Shown here: in pieces, positions 7,574-14,787 of the stretch
Layout of the letters: each line of letters begins with the position of its first letter
How positions within the stretch are numbered: the stretch's first letter is position 1
Virus record (IMG/VR): IMGVR_UViG_3300028045_000004
Coordinates: 1 to 38,199 of that record
Origin: a virus
Strand: one strand, 5' to 3'
Length of the DNA: 38,199 nt
Position numbers and translations under genes: made by a program
The notes under the pieces: model-generated
Seen by the model: the letters and a program-made list of their open reading frames with translations, nothing else
Told to the model about the DNA's origin: nothing
The model's database searches: none

Positions 7574-9012
7574 TATTCATCAATATTTGGTGGGTTATCG
7601 AATGTGTCGTTATTTGTCTCTGTAACAGAAGCTATTTCCATCTTGGCCAATTTATCCGCTCTGTCTGCATCACTTGGATAGACTATTTTAATCATGTCCG
7701 CTCTAATCTCTTTTGCAACTTTTTCGCTAACCCCTGCATCTATAAGCATTTGTAACGAGTTGAGTTCATCTGATTTTGTAAGGCTCTCGAAATCCTTTGG
7801 ATATACAACAATATAATCCCATGACCCATCAATGTAATTGGTAAGAGCTACATTTACTAACCATTTCTCCTGATCTTGTATGTCTTGAGCGTCTTGTTTA
7901 AGTTTTTCAATCCTTCTACGATCTGCCTCCATTCTTGCTTCACCACTCGCAGTAGATGCAATAGAGACTGTACTATTCATGTTCTGCTTAATCTCACGTA
8001 TAAGCCTAGCAACCTCTTCTATCATAACGCTAAGGTGCGCAGTAGGTGGGGCCACATATCCAGGAGCGTTCACACCTTCACCCATGTACATGAAAGTTGA
8101 ATCATTGCCCAAATCCATATCATCCGGTACCTTACCATTAATAGCAAGAAAAGCGAAACAGTTTTTGAAAAATGAATCATTAAACCATGAGGTTGTATTG
8201 TATATCTTCTTAACTACTGTTAAAATATCGATATACTTAGATTTAGCAATAACATTTCCTTGATATCTTGAGTTGTCCTCTAAGAGCGAAACCGGAAACT
8301 CTTCTAGAAATAAAACAGAATCTTCTATGACAGCTTCAGCATGATAATTAAATGTAACGTTGCGACCGTCATCGGCTCTTAGCCATACTTTCCATTTATA
8401 TTCATTTGATGATACATAAGTACCGTTCTCGTTATTTCTTTGGTCAATGTCCTCAAAATATATAAGTAGCTTTAGTGCTCCGCCCTCATCAAATGCATAA
8501 CCCTCTATCTGTAGTGGATTAACATAAAACGAATAAGGCATTAACTCTCTTGCTCCATTTGAGGCACCCGTTAATGCTGTGGCACTTGGAGCATCAAGCA
8601 CTTCCCATACTGCGCCATAAAGCTTTGTTTCAATCTCTTTACGTCTCTGGTACTCTGGCATTGATTCATTGTCTTTCTTTGTCGGGCCTTGTATAAATAG
8701 ATCAACAACAGGATTTACTTCACGCCTAACCTGTTCTTTTGCAAATATAGGGTCAACCATTGCCTCAAGCTCTGGCTTAAATACATTCTCATAGTGCGCT
8801 ATTTTCTTACGTACACTAAAAAAGTCAGTTGTACCGTTTGTACCGTCACCTTCTCTTGGAAATTGCTCAAGATAAGACCCAGTTGAGAACCCACCAGTGC
8901 CGTAATACATGTCCCTGAGACCTTTATACTCTGTTATATCGGTAGTCGAAAATGTATTATAGTAATAATCAACACCCTCGAATTTTATGCTTTTTGCGTT
9001 TATATTGGGCAT
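7573..9012 (-). CDS. Portal protein
   Basis: A 479-residue protein between large terminase and the gp7-like gene, the classical portal slot. Size, many charged helices (residues about 320-385, VARLIREIKQNMN and RRIEKLKQDAQDIQDQ) and central beta segments fit a siphovirus portal ring subunit, the dodecameric channel for DNA entry and tail attachment. TAATG overlaps at both ends indicate translational coupling. Confidence 0.83.
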   Translation of the reverse strand: MPNINAKSIKFEGVDYYYNTFSTTDITEYKGLRDMYYGTGGFSTGSYLEQFPREGDGTNGTTDFFSVRKKIAHYENVFKPELEAMVDPIFAKEQVRREVNPVVDLFIQGPTKKDNESMPEYQRRKEIETKLYGAVWEVLDAPSATALTGASNGARELMPYSFYVNPLQIEGYAFDEGGALKLLIYFEDIDQRNNENGTYVSSNEYKWKVWLRADDGRNVTFNYHAEAVIEDSVLFLEEFPVSLLEDNSRYQGNVIAKSKYIDILTVVKKIYNTTSWFNDSFFKNCFAFLAINGKVPDDMDLGNDSTFMYMGEGVNAPGYVAPPTAHLSVMIEEVARLIREIKQNMNSTVSIASTASGEARMEADRRRIEKLKQDAQDIQDQEKWLVNVALTNYIDGSWDYIVVYPKDFESLTKSDELNSLQMLIDAGVSEKVAKEIRADMIKIVYPSDADRADKLAKMEIASVTETNNDTFDNPPNIDE

Positions 9013-10337
9013 TACATTAATCCTTTTATTTTCATTGTTTTAGGTGGTGGCACTAATACAAAATACATTCTCATCATAAATGGGTCTGAGTAGTCAGTAG
9101 ATCTACCAGTCATTTCTTTTATTTTATCTTTTGGAATAACTCTTATCTTTTCGTCTTTGTCACTATTCCAGTCTCTTATTTGCTCTAGGTCTTCTATTAA
9201 TTTAGATTTTATTTCACTATCTGTAAATTTTATGGCAATTTCACCATTATTAACCATTTTTGCTATCTCAAAGTAGCATTGACTCTTTAAATTAGCGTAA
9301 TTTGTTTTCATTTTTGCTTTTGAGTTATTTACAAATCCTGTGTAATTACCAAAATCAACTAACCCACCACCTACTCCGTCCTCATCCACAATAATATTAT
9401 GTTGTTGAACCCTGTATTCTTTTGACAGCCTCTGTAACTGCTCATGAGTGTAGTCTAATGGTTTTTTTCCGAATGATAAAGCGTGTATTAATTGCCACCC
9501 AGACCAGACGTATATTACTGTTTTGTCCTCACCAAGGCGGGCTATATCGGCTGTAATATACATTGTTCCTTTCTCGGTGTAATTGTTGCTCCACATATCT
9601 ATTATCGAATCATATTCAAATAACTTTGTAGGATCTGAATCATAACGCCAATTACCATAAAGGAGCCTTTGCTTTGATGCTTCATCCATTTTATGTAATG
9701 ATTTGATATATTCAGGGTCAGCGTGTGGATTATCTGATATTAGAGCCTGTATGAACGCTTTATCATCAGTCAACACATTGTCTTCGTAAGGCTTGAAGAA
9801 CTCCGTAAACACCCAATTCTTAGCTGGGTTACAACTCATGAGCATCTTAGGAATTATATTAAATTCTTTGAGCTTATATCTAATACGAGATTTAACAACC
9901 TCTACTGCTTTTCTAACGCACTGATTGCATTCGTCTATAAATGCCCCCGATACTTCAAGAGATCCGAGACTGTCAAAATTAGGATCTGAAGGATACAGGA
10001 ACAAATCTTTAAGTATTATAACTGAATCATTATAAAACGATATTTCACCATTTTGGGCGTTATAGTTAAAGTGCTCAACCGGCTTTAAATTCAACAACTT
10101 ACATACATCAAAGAAAGTAGCTAGTGTTGTCTGTTTAAGATTTTTTAGCTTTGAACGACCTATAAGCCAACGAGATTCATCATAATTCAATGCCATTGTT
10201 ATAATCCATAGGCAACCGAGAAATGTCTTACCACCGAATACACCGCCACCGTACAATATTTCGTTGGTAGATTTATCCTCTAGTTTTTCCCATGCCACAG
10301 ATTGAGTCTGTGTAAGCTCGACATCAATTGTCGGCAT
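9012..10337 (-). CDS. terL: Terminase large subunit
   Basis: A 441-residue packaging motor. The ATPase half shows a Walker A motif GGGVFGGKT (residues 30-38), a Walker B segment AFIDE (132-136, Glu136 catalytic) and a coupling motif SCNP (168-171). The nuclease half has the expected acidic residues: Asp264 in TADIARLGED, Asp318/Asp320 in IIVDEDGVG and Asp415/Asp418 in STDYSDPF. All key residues appear intact. It overlaps the small-subunit gene by 14 bp and portal by TAATG. Confidence 0.95.
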   Translation of the reverse strand: MPTIDVELTQTQSVAWEKLEDKSTNEILYGGGVFGGKTFLGCLWIITMALNYDESRWLIGRSKLKNLKQTTLATFFDVCKLLNLKPVEHFNYNAQNGEISFYNDSVIILKDLFLYPSDPNFDSLGSLEVSGAFIDECNQCVRKAVEVVKSRIRYKLKEFNIIPKMLMSCNPAKNWVFTEFFKPYEDNVLTDDKAFIQALISDNPHADPEYIKSLHKMDEASKQRLLYGNWRYDSDPTKLFEYDSIIDMWSNNYTEKGTMYITADIARLGEDKTVIYVWSGWQLIHALSFGKKPLDYTHEQLQRLSKEYRVQQHNIIVDEDGVGGGLVDFGNYTGFVNNSKAKMKTNYANLKSQCYFEIAKMVNNGEIAIKFTDSEIKSKLIEDLEQIRDWNSDKDEKIRVIPKDKIKEMTGRSTDYSDPFMMRMYFVLVPPPKTMKIKGLM

Positions 10338-10632
10338 TTTTCTTTATAATGTTGATTTTTAGACCGTCATCGTCAGCATTGCCTATTTCTATGTTCTGCT
10401 TAGACTTGCCATATGACCTATCGAATAGTTCTTTAATTGCCCGTATATCGCCACTAATGGCCATGCCTTCAAGAACTTCAAGTATTGTATCGAGCTTGCC
10501 TTCCTTCTCTAATCTTTCCCTAAGCTTTAAATCGAAAGGCTTTCTCTTGCCTATTTTACCACACTCAGACGCTCTATTATCATCTTTTGTGAATGGGGTA
10601 AGATTGGGGTACTTTTCGCTATCTTCACTCAT
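10324..10632 (-). CDS. terS: Terminase small subunit
   Basis: A 102-residue protein just upstream of the large terminase. It has a KIGKRKPFDLKLRERL basic stretch followed by GMAISGDIRAIKELFDRSYGKSKQ, a helix seen in small terminases and related DNA-binding phage proteins. It lacks a good ribbosomal binding site of its own (only GTGG upstream), and its ATG overlaps the stop of a 20-codon leader, so coupling is likely. Its role would be recognition of the packaging site. Confidence 0.75.
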   Translation of the reverse strand: MSEDSEKYPNLTPFTKDDNRASECGKIGKRKPFDLKLRERLEKEGKLDTILEVLEGMAISGDIRAIKELFDRSYGKSKQNIEIGNADDDGLKINIIKKNADN

Positions 10633-10687
10633 AGTAAAACCACGTAATACCCACGTTTTCGGTGGTAATTGTAAAAACTTCTATCAT
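10625..10687 (-). CDS. 20-codon leader ORF before small terminase
   Basis: ATG at 10687 is preceded by GAGG with 5-nt spacing, a better signal than that of the terminase gene it precedes. It encodes MIEVFTITTENVGITWFYYE and ends at TGA 10625, 8 bp inside the small-terminase gene (ATGAGTGA). The GA of its GAGG lies within the 3' arm of the structured leader (10695-10754). It may be a coupling or sensing peptide; expression is unproven. Confidence 0.45.
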   Translation of the reverse strand: MIEVFTITTENVGITWFYYE

Positions 10688-10694
10688 AAACGCC

Positions 10695-10754
10695 TCAAGT
10701 GTAAATTATTTGCCAATCAATGGCCATTTACGGGAATCAATCCCATACACTTGA
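10695..10754 (-). promoter_or_regulatory. Three-way-junction leader of the late operon
   Basis: A 9-bp outer stem, TCAAGTGTA (10695-10703) with TACACTTGA (10746-10754), encloses two small hairpins: GCCAATCAATGGC (10712-10724) and GGGAATCAATCCC (10732-10744). Both hairpins have 4-bp stems and the same five-base loop, with an identical central AATCAAT. On the minus-strand transcript this is the expected 5' end, given the promoter just upstream. The outer stem runs into the GAGG of the leader ORF. It could be a regulatory RNA, a protein-bound DNA site, or part of the packaging site. Confidence 0.65.
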
Positions 10755-10782
10755 ATATAACTAAATTGTTAATTATTGCCAA
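10754..10782 (-). promoter_or_regulatory. Sigma70-type promoter for the late operon
   Basis: On the minus strand TTGGCA (10782-10777), 17 bp, TATATT (10759-10754). The -35 box overlaps the stop of the upstream lipoprotein gene. The start of transcription would fall near 10747, at the first arm of the three-way junction. The match to consensus is good without an activator. Confidence 0.7.
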
Positions 10783-11114
10783 ACCCTATCAAACTTAAAC
10801 AATACGCCACCAAGATACATGATAAGTACATCACTTTTAACATTGTAATAAACATCACCAAATGACTTTTCAAACAATTCGGACACTATTATTCCCTCGC
10901 TGTAATAACTTCCCTTAACCACGTTACGAGTATAGTATTTATATCCGACATCATACATAACGGGGTCGCCAGAATAAGCCTTTCCATCTTCGAACCTGTA
11001 ACATATGTCTTGATCTTTACACCATTTACCATCTAGTAAGATTTCTTCATTAGGCGCTGGCTCAATTATACACCCGACCATTAGTATTGATATGATAAGT
11101 ATTAAATATTTCAC
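10773..11114 (-). CDS. Small lipoprotein
   Basis: A 113-residue protein with a lipoprotein signal: MKYLILIISI followed by the lipobox LMVGC (Cys15). The mature part is beta-rich with a WCKDQDICYRF pair of cysteines and many aromatic residues. It overlaps the upstream gene by ATGA and is the last gene before the late promoter. Phage lipoproteins of this size often block adsorption or DNA entry by related phages (Cor/Llp-like role), which is inference here. Confidence 0.65.
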   Translation of the reverse strand: MKYLILIISILMVGCIIEPAPNEEILLDGKWCKDQDICYRFEDGKAYSGDPVMYDVGYKYYTRNVVKGSYYSEGIIVSELFEKSFGDVYYNVKSDVLIMYLGGVLFKFDRVWQ

Positions 11115-11380
11115 CCCTCACCCCCTTGTTTAAAATGACCACTAAACTCATCCAACACCGGCTTATTCAATACTCCGTCCTCATGCCCTTTTTTATACGC
11201 ATTGCACAGGTCTTTTTGGGTGTATCTGTTATCCTCTGATTTGAGGAGGGATTCTTTAGCCTTAACTAACCTATTAACATCGACCAGTATCCCGTCATAC
11301 TTCCACGAATGATGCATGTCTTTTAGTGAATTGATAGTTTTATCAATCTTTTCCACAGCCTCTTCTATATTCTTATTCAT
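11111..11380 (-). CDS. Small helical protein, unknown function
   Basis: An 89-residue protein from ATG 11380, chosen because AAGGAA lies 5 nt upstream; the frame is open further to 11413 without a start signal. The first 45 residues form a probable coiled helix (NIEEAVEKIDKTINSLKDMHHSWKY split by polar residues). It overlaps the upstream gene by 8 bp and the lipoprotein by ATGA. No family recognised. Confidence 0.5.
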   Translation of the reverse strand: MNKNIEEAVEKIDKTINSLKDMHHSWKYDGILVDVNRLVKAKESLLKSEDNRYTQKDLCNAYKKGHEDGVLNKPVLDEFSGHFKQGGEG

Positions 11381-11552
11381 TGAGTTCCTTTGATTTAAAT
11401 AGAGGCTCTCCATTCATATCAACAAACGTCACTCCATGCTCTTCAATTATTTTTCCTACAGTATCAAACAGATGCTTTGCTTCTTCTGCATATTCTTTAT
11501 TTGGTAATGGATTTCCAAAATTCGATGGCATAAACATAATATTCTTATTCAT
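11373..11552 (-). CDS. 59-residue protein, unknown function
   Basis: ATG at 11552 with GAGG 6 nt upstream; ends 8 bp inside the next gene. The sequence is half helix (KEYAEEAKHLFDTVGKIIEE) and half short strands (GVTFVDMNGEPLF). Its first 16 bases around the start (CAATGAATAAGAATAT) are the same as those at the start of the following gene, suggesting a local duplication of the initiation region. No function recognised. Confidence 0.5.
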   Translation of the reverse strand: MNKNIMFMPSNFGNPLPNKEYAEEAKHLFDTVGKIIEEHGVTFVDMNGEPLFKSKELNE

Positions 11553-11769
11553 TGGTTGCCTCTTCTTGTTTAACTCGTTGCTGAAGATCGTGTATCCTAT
11601 CCATGCAAGTCTGGAAACCTAATTCAAATCCTTGTCTGACCCCGATTGATACAGATTCTAATTTTTCGGCCTCATCAACAATTTTAATTATTTTACTTCC
11701 AGCTAATTCACTAGGGTGTGAATGTCGAACCTTTAGCCATATGCTAGCTATATAGTCTGAATATCTCAT
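11545..11769 (-). CDS. 74-residue helical protein, unknown function
   Basis: An all-helical, charged small protein (SKIIKIVDEAEKLES, then ELGFQTCMDRIHDLQQRVK). It sits in the chain of small early genes and overlaps the next gene by 8 bp. No motif or membrane segment. Confidence 0.5.
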   Translation of the reverse strand: MRYSDYIASIWLKVRHSHPSELAGSKIIKIVDEAEKLESVSIGVRQGFELGFQTCMDRIHDLQQRVKQEEATNE

Positions 11770-11789
11770 ATATCATCCATCCTTTTGGG

Positions 11790-11939
11790 TTAATTCTTTG
11801 TTTTTTCGCATTTAATACATTCCCAGAAATCAGGGCAACTACCGCCTGTTCTATCACTAGCATTAACGTATTTATAGTAATGAATGCATGTTTGTTGATT
11901 ATACACTTTTTTCAACCATATAATTATATCTCCAATCAC
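11790..11939 (-). CDS. Small Cys-rich, zinc-binding-like protein
   Basis: A 49-residue ORF from GTG 11939, two bases after the previous stop. It has CIH (Cys18, His20), then CPDFWECIKC (Cys35, Cys41, Cys44), a plausible single zinc-ribbon. No strong ribosome-binding site is visible, but the previous gene ends immediately before it, allowing coupling. Confidence 0.45.
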   Translation of the reverse strand: MIGDIIIWLKKVYNQQTCIHYYKYVNASDRTGGSCPDFWECIKCEKTKN

Positions 11940-11940
11940 C

Positions 11941-12363
11941 CTACCCCTCCAACACATTGCGTATTTTGGTTAAGAATTCAGCATGCTCTATAGCTAGATT
12001 TGTAGCTTCAAATTCTTTACACAGCCTAATATATTTGGTGTTCATTGCACATTCTTTCTCGATTAATTTCAGCACCTCCTCCACTTTCGGGGCTTCGGTT
12101 CGACTGATGTCCTGAATCTCAACCACTATAGGCGTGACCATTGTATCATCATCAAAACTACACCTCCATGCATTTTCCTTCTCGCCTATTAATTTGTTTA
12201 GGTCAATGTCTGATAGTTTGAATTGTTTTACTGTGAATTTGAATTTTATATGAGAAAAGCGTTCATTAAATTTCACACATCTTTTTAATGCGCCATTTTC
12301 AGTCTCCCAGTGACTATCGATACTATGTCCATCCTTATTACTGGCAATAACTAAATAAATCAT
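11941..12363 (-). CDS. 140-residue early protein, unknown function
   Basis: The first 90 residues look alpha/beta (MIYLVIASNKDG, then KFKFTVKQFKLSDIDL), the last 40 helical. The first 17 residues resemble small phage proteins with a YLV-strand followed by a short GH turn. It overlaps the upstream gene by 4 bp (ATGA). No catalytic motif; family not recognised. Confidence 0.5.
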   Translation of the reverse strand: MIYLVIASNKDGHSIDSHWETENGALKRCVKFNERFSHIKFKFTVKQFKLSDIDLNKLIGEKENAWRCSFDDDTMVTPIVVEIQDISRTEAPKVEEVLKLIEKECAMNTKYIRLCKEFEATNLAIEHAEFLTKIRNVLEG

Positions 12364-12545
12364 ACTACCACCCCAACACGCTTAACCACACTATCCCAGA
12401 TGGCCCGAAATGTTTTAGCGTTCTGCTCAATCCATAACAGCGCAACAGTAGTCCTACAGTGCCACCCCATTTTACCAAAGTTCTTCTCTCTCCATGCAAT
12501 TTCGCCTTTAATACATGGTCTTTGTAACTCCATGTCAGTTTTCAT
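12360..12545 (-). CDS. 61-residue protein, unknown function
   Basis: A compact basic protein with CIKGEIAWREKNFGKMGWHCRTTVALLW in its centre (two Cys, one His), then a helix. GAGGCGATT precedes the ATG. It follows the ribbon-helix-helix gene at 12566-12715 in the same operon. Function unknown. Confidence 0.45.
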   Translation of the reverse strand: MKTDMELQRPCIKGEIAWREKNFGKMGWHCRTTVALLWIEQNAKTFRAIWDSVVKRVGVVV

Positions 12546-12565
12546 AATCGCCTCACTTTTTATGT

Positions 12566-12715
12566 TTAATTAGATTTTTTAACCTTGAGCATCTTAGCTA
12601 TTCCAGCTCTAATAAACTCACTCTTATTCATCCCCAACTCTTTTGCCTTTGTAATCATTGACTCCTTAAGCGAAGGTGTTATTTTATACGAATCATTTAC
12701 TTTATTTTCTCTCAC
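12566..12715 (-). CDS. Ribbon-helix-helix (CopG/Arc-like) regulator
   Basis: A 49-residue protein from GTG 12715 (AAGGA 7 nt upstream). The pattern is a strand (DSYKITPS), helix A (LKESMITKAKEL), turn (GMNKS) and helix B (EFIRAGIAKMLKV), a textbook ribbon-helix-helix fold. It is preceded by an AT-rich region with a TATAAT box and an inverted repeat, so autoregulation is likely. Its targets may include other phage promoters. Confidence 0.7.
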   Translation of the reverse strand: MRENKVNDSYKITPSLKESMITKAKELGMNKSEFIRAGIAKMLKVKKSN

Positions 12716-12728
12716 TGTATTGTCCTTA

Positions 12729-12783
12729 CTTTTGTACTCACAATTAAATATACAATTATAATACTTAAAAGTGAGAATAAAAG
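12729..12783 (-). promoter_or_regulatory. Operator-like inverted repeat with promoter -10 box
   Basis: CTTTTGTACTCAC (12729-12741) and GTGAGAATAAAAG (12771-12783) match as an inverted repeat in 11 of 13 positions. A minus-strand TATAAT lies between them (12760-12755), with no strong -35 hexamer. A third GTGAG occurs at the GTG start itself. Placement around the -10 box suggests control by the neighbouring ribbon-helix-helix protein. Confidence 0.5.
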
Positions 12784-12803
12784 ATTAAATAGTTTAAAAT
12801 AAA

Positions 12804-13055
12804 TCACGTCTTGCAATTAATACGGCTGTTAACGTGACTTGCGGCATAATTGGTCATTCTATCAAGTTCCGACTCGCAGAAATAATAGGGTTTGCCGCCC
12901 TTTTTAACTTTAAAGCGTCCTGAGTCATCTTTTTTAATTTCGACATTACTACCAAAGTTGCCCCTGAATAACTTCTTAGACGATCGGCAAAAGCTAAAAT
13001 TAGGGTACTTCTGTAGTATTACTCTGCTTCGGTGGTCTGGGTGTGTTGCTTTCAT
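12804..13055 (-). CDS. 83-residue basic protein, unknown function
   Basis: A basic protein rich in Lys, Arg and Ser, with short strands (GRFKVKKGGKPYYFCESELD) and a helical C-terminus. Features suggest a nucleic-acid-binding protein, but no known motif is present. AAGGAGTAAGAGGA upstream gives good initiation at ATG 13055. Last gene before the operator region at 12729-12783. Confidence 0.5.
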   Translation of the reverse strand: MKATHPDHRSRVILQKYPNFSFCRSSKKLFRGNFGSNVEIKKDDSGRFKVKKGGKPYYFCESELDRMTNYAASHVNSRINCKT

Positions 13056-13073
13056 ATTCCTCTTACTCCTTTA

Positions 13074-13382
13074 TTAATTATCTGTTTGGCTAGACAGTGT
13101 TTCTTTAATTAAATTTCTTAGTATTTGTTTGATGCTTTCTTGTGAGTCTTCAGTAAATGCAATTCCAGCTCCTCTCTCTGATGGCTCATAAGCGCAAGAA
13201 GAAAGTTCTTCCAAAATACTAAGTGCAACCTCATCAAGCTTCTCTTCCTGTTCCTTTGCTTCAAAATATGGCTCCAATGCATCGCTGTAATTATCCCAGT
13301 TATCCACGCCACCCCTTTCAAGGCATGACATTTTAAACTCTATCTCTTCTAATTCTTTTAATCTTTCATTTGTTATATTCAT
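13074..13382 (-). CDS. 102-residue acidic protein, unknown function
   Basis: A helical acidic protein: LKELEEIEFKMSC at the start, EAKEQEEKLDEVALSILEEL in the middle, then SIKQILRNLIKETL. It begins 4 bp after the stop of the preceding gene, with AGGAAGAT upstream. No recognised family. Confidence 0.5.
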   Translation of the reverse strand: MNITNERLKELEEIEFKMSCLERGGVDNWDNYSDALEPYFEAKEQEEKLDEVALSILEELSSCAYEPSERGAGIAFTEDSQESIKQILRNLIKETLSSQTDN

Positions 13383-13386
13383 CTTC

Positions 13387-13716
13387 CTATCCTTCCTGTT
13401 GCTGGTTTGGTTGTGGGTTGGTTAAGTTTTTACTCACGATTACATTTCTTATATGATCTGCCATTTTTACACAATCAAGCATGTTAATCCTTAAATGCTC
13501 CTCTACTGATAATATGTACTCATCGTCATCATTACAGTCTCTATCGTCATCATCGGAGTTGAATATTGTGCACCCTAAAAACTTGACCACAAAAGTAAAG
13601 CTATCAGATTCTACATAAACATATTGTAGCTCATCTGTTATCTCTTCAGCCCTGTCACTTATGTCACAATTTATACTGTAAATAGCTTCAATTATTTCTT
13701 TAGTTAATTCATCCAT
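13387..13716 (-). CDS. 109-residue very acidic protein, unknown function
   Basis: Contains a striking acidic patch (SDDDDRDCNDDDEY, residues about 54-67) between beta-like segments (SFTFVVKFLGCTIF) and a helix. Such DNA-mimic-like charge is seen in some phage inhibitors of host nucleases, but similarity in charge alone is weak evidence. GGAAGGAAATA precedes the start. Function unknown. Confidence 0.5.
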   Translation of the reverse strand: MDELTKEIIEAIYSINCDISDRAEEITDELQYVYVESDSFTFVVKFLGCTIFNSDDDDRDCNDDDEYILSVEEHLRINMLDCVKMADHIRNVIVSKNLTNPQPNQQQEG

Positions 13717-13745
13717 ACTATTTCCTTCCTATTGTTCGCCCACCC

Positions 13746-13807
13746 TAATCCGTTTTAAGGCGTACTGGGGTTATTTGTTTAATGATTTGTCATTAATCCG
13801 TTTTAAG
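13746..13807. repeat. 14-bp direct repeat around the DUF4373 gene end
   Basis: TAATCCGTTTTAAG occurs at 13746-13759 and 13794-13807, 48 bp apart. The inner copy encodes the LKRIN residues near the C-terminus of the replication protein; the outer copy is beyond its stop. It may be a relic of a short duplication. Confidence 0.7.
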
Positions 13808-14616
13808 ATATCCTGAGTGTCTTTAATCTGCTGTTCGTGATCAAAGCTAGGGGTAGCCTGTTTAATTGGCTTAGGCGCACTCTTTGGGCTGTTAAAATTG
13901 TTATTAGCCCACCTTGCGAGTCTTGAGTTCAAATCCCAAGTTTTCTCAGTTTCCCATCTCATTTTAGATTTAGACTTATTCGGCTCTTTCCAGTAATCGA
14001 AAAATTCTTGAATCATTGGTTGATTGTATTTTTCAATTAAAGGTCTTAACTCATCTTTGAAAGCGAGTTCACGAGCTTCTATACTATTTGCTTTACTTTC
14101 TTTTACTTTACTTTTCTTTACTTTACTTTGCGAGGATGAGCGATCGGTATCCGAGTCGGACTCCGAGTCGGTATGCGAGAATTTGGCTGTTTTCGCCAAT
14201 TCATGATACTCCATCACCTCACCGTCTGACATTTTATCCAATTTGTCTCGAGTTATTTTACCATATTTTAACAGATTTCCTTTAATGCCTCCGATGCGTT
14301 TTCGCTCCTTATTTTCGAGATATGGAGTTAAATATTCAAGCATTTTTGGACTGAAAAAATCATCATCGTCATCAATGTTGAATAAGTCATAATTACAGAC
14401 AATTGCTCGAGTTTTTTGTTCAGACGTACCGAACTCATCTGCTAATAAATCAATATCTTCCATGGGATACTTAAAATCAGTCTGCTCTCTTAAAGTCTCG
14501 AGAACCATGAAATAAATCCCATATCCCTCAATACCTAATCCCTTCCTGACCCTTTTTAACTTTCTGTCTGCTCGAGCATTAGAAAAATGCGGGAAATAAT
14601 ATGCGTCTTTTTTCAA
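13771..14616 (-). CDS. DUF4373-type replication protein
   Basis: A 281-residue protein whose N-terminus (KKDAYYFPHFSNARADRK) and following helices to residue about 105 match the DUF4373 (Lin1244/Lin1753-like) domain found at the start of phage replication and DnaD-like proteins. The middle (about 150-180) is low-complexity Ser/Asp/Lys linker; the C-terminal part contains FFDYWKEPNKSKSKMRWETEKTWDLNSRL split by a helix, typical of replication initiators and helicase loaders. The TTG at 14616 is preferred: AAGGA lies 7 nt upstream and the protein then begins as family members do. An upstream TTG at 14664 lacks a ribosome-binding site. It is the best candidate for replication initiation in this genome. 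Confidence 0.7.
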   Translation of the reverse strand: MKKDAYYFPHFSNARADRKLKRVRKGLGIEGYGIYFMVLETLREQTDFKYPMEDIDLLADEFGTSEQKTRAIVCNYDLFNIDDDDDFFSPKMLEYLTPYLENKERKRIGGIKGNLLKYGKITRDKLDKMSDGEVMEYHELAKTAKFSHTDSESDSDTDRSSSQSKVKKSKVKESKANSIEARELAFKDELRPLIEKYNQPMIQEFFDYWKEPNKSKSKMRWETEKTWDLNSRLARWANNNFNSPKSAPKPIKQATPSFDHEQQIKDTQDILKRINDKSLNK

Positions 14617-14654
14617 TTTAGAATCCTTAAAATACAGAAAAAGCCATACAGATC

Positions 14655-14727
14655 GGATTCGCAAGAAAATCTATATGGGCTTACATTTCTGTAAAGAGTA
14701 TTAAAATTGTAATTGGGTTGCGAATCC
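14655..14727 (-). promoter_or_regulatory. Inverted-repeat leader of the replication gene
   Basis: GGATTCGCAA (14655-14664) and TTGCGAATCC (14718-14727) form a perfect 10-bp inverted repeat enclosing a small TTACA/TGTAA hairpin (14681-14694). A TTGGCA box lies upstream on the minus strand near 14754, but the -10 is poor. The element sits between the HExxH gene and the replication gene, so it may be an operator or 5'-UTR structure. Confidence 0.5.
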
Positions 14728-14787
14728 ATATTTTTAAGTTCTTATAATTGCCAAGCTAGACCCTCGACAGTCACTAACCTAACAACA

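Noticed and set aside
14655-14664. TTG at 14664 as start of the DUF4373 gene
   Set aside because: It lies in the inverted-repeat arm without a ribosome-binding site; TTG 14616 has AAGGA and gives the family N-terminus.
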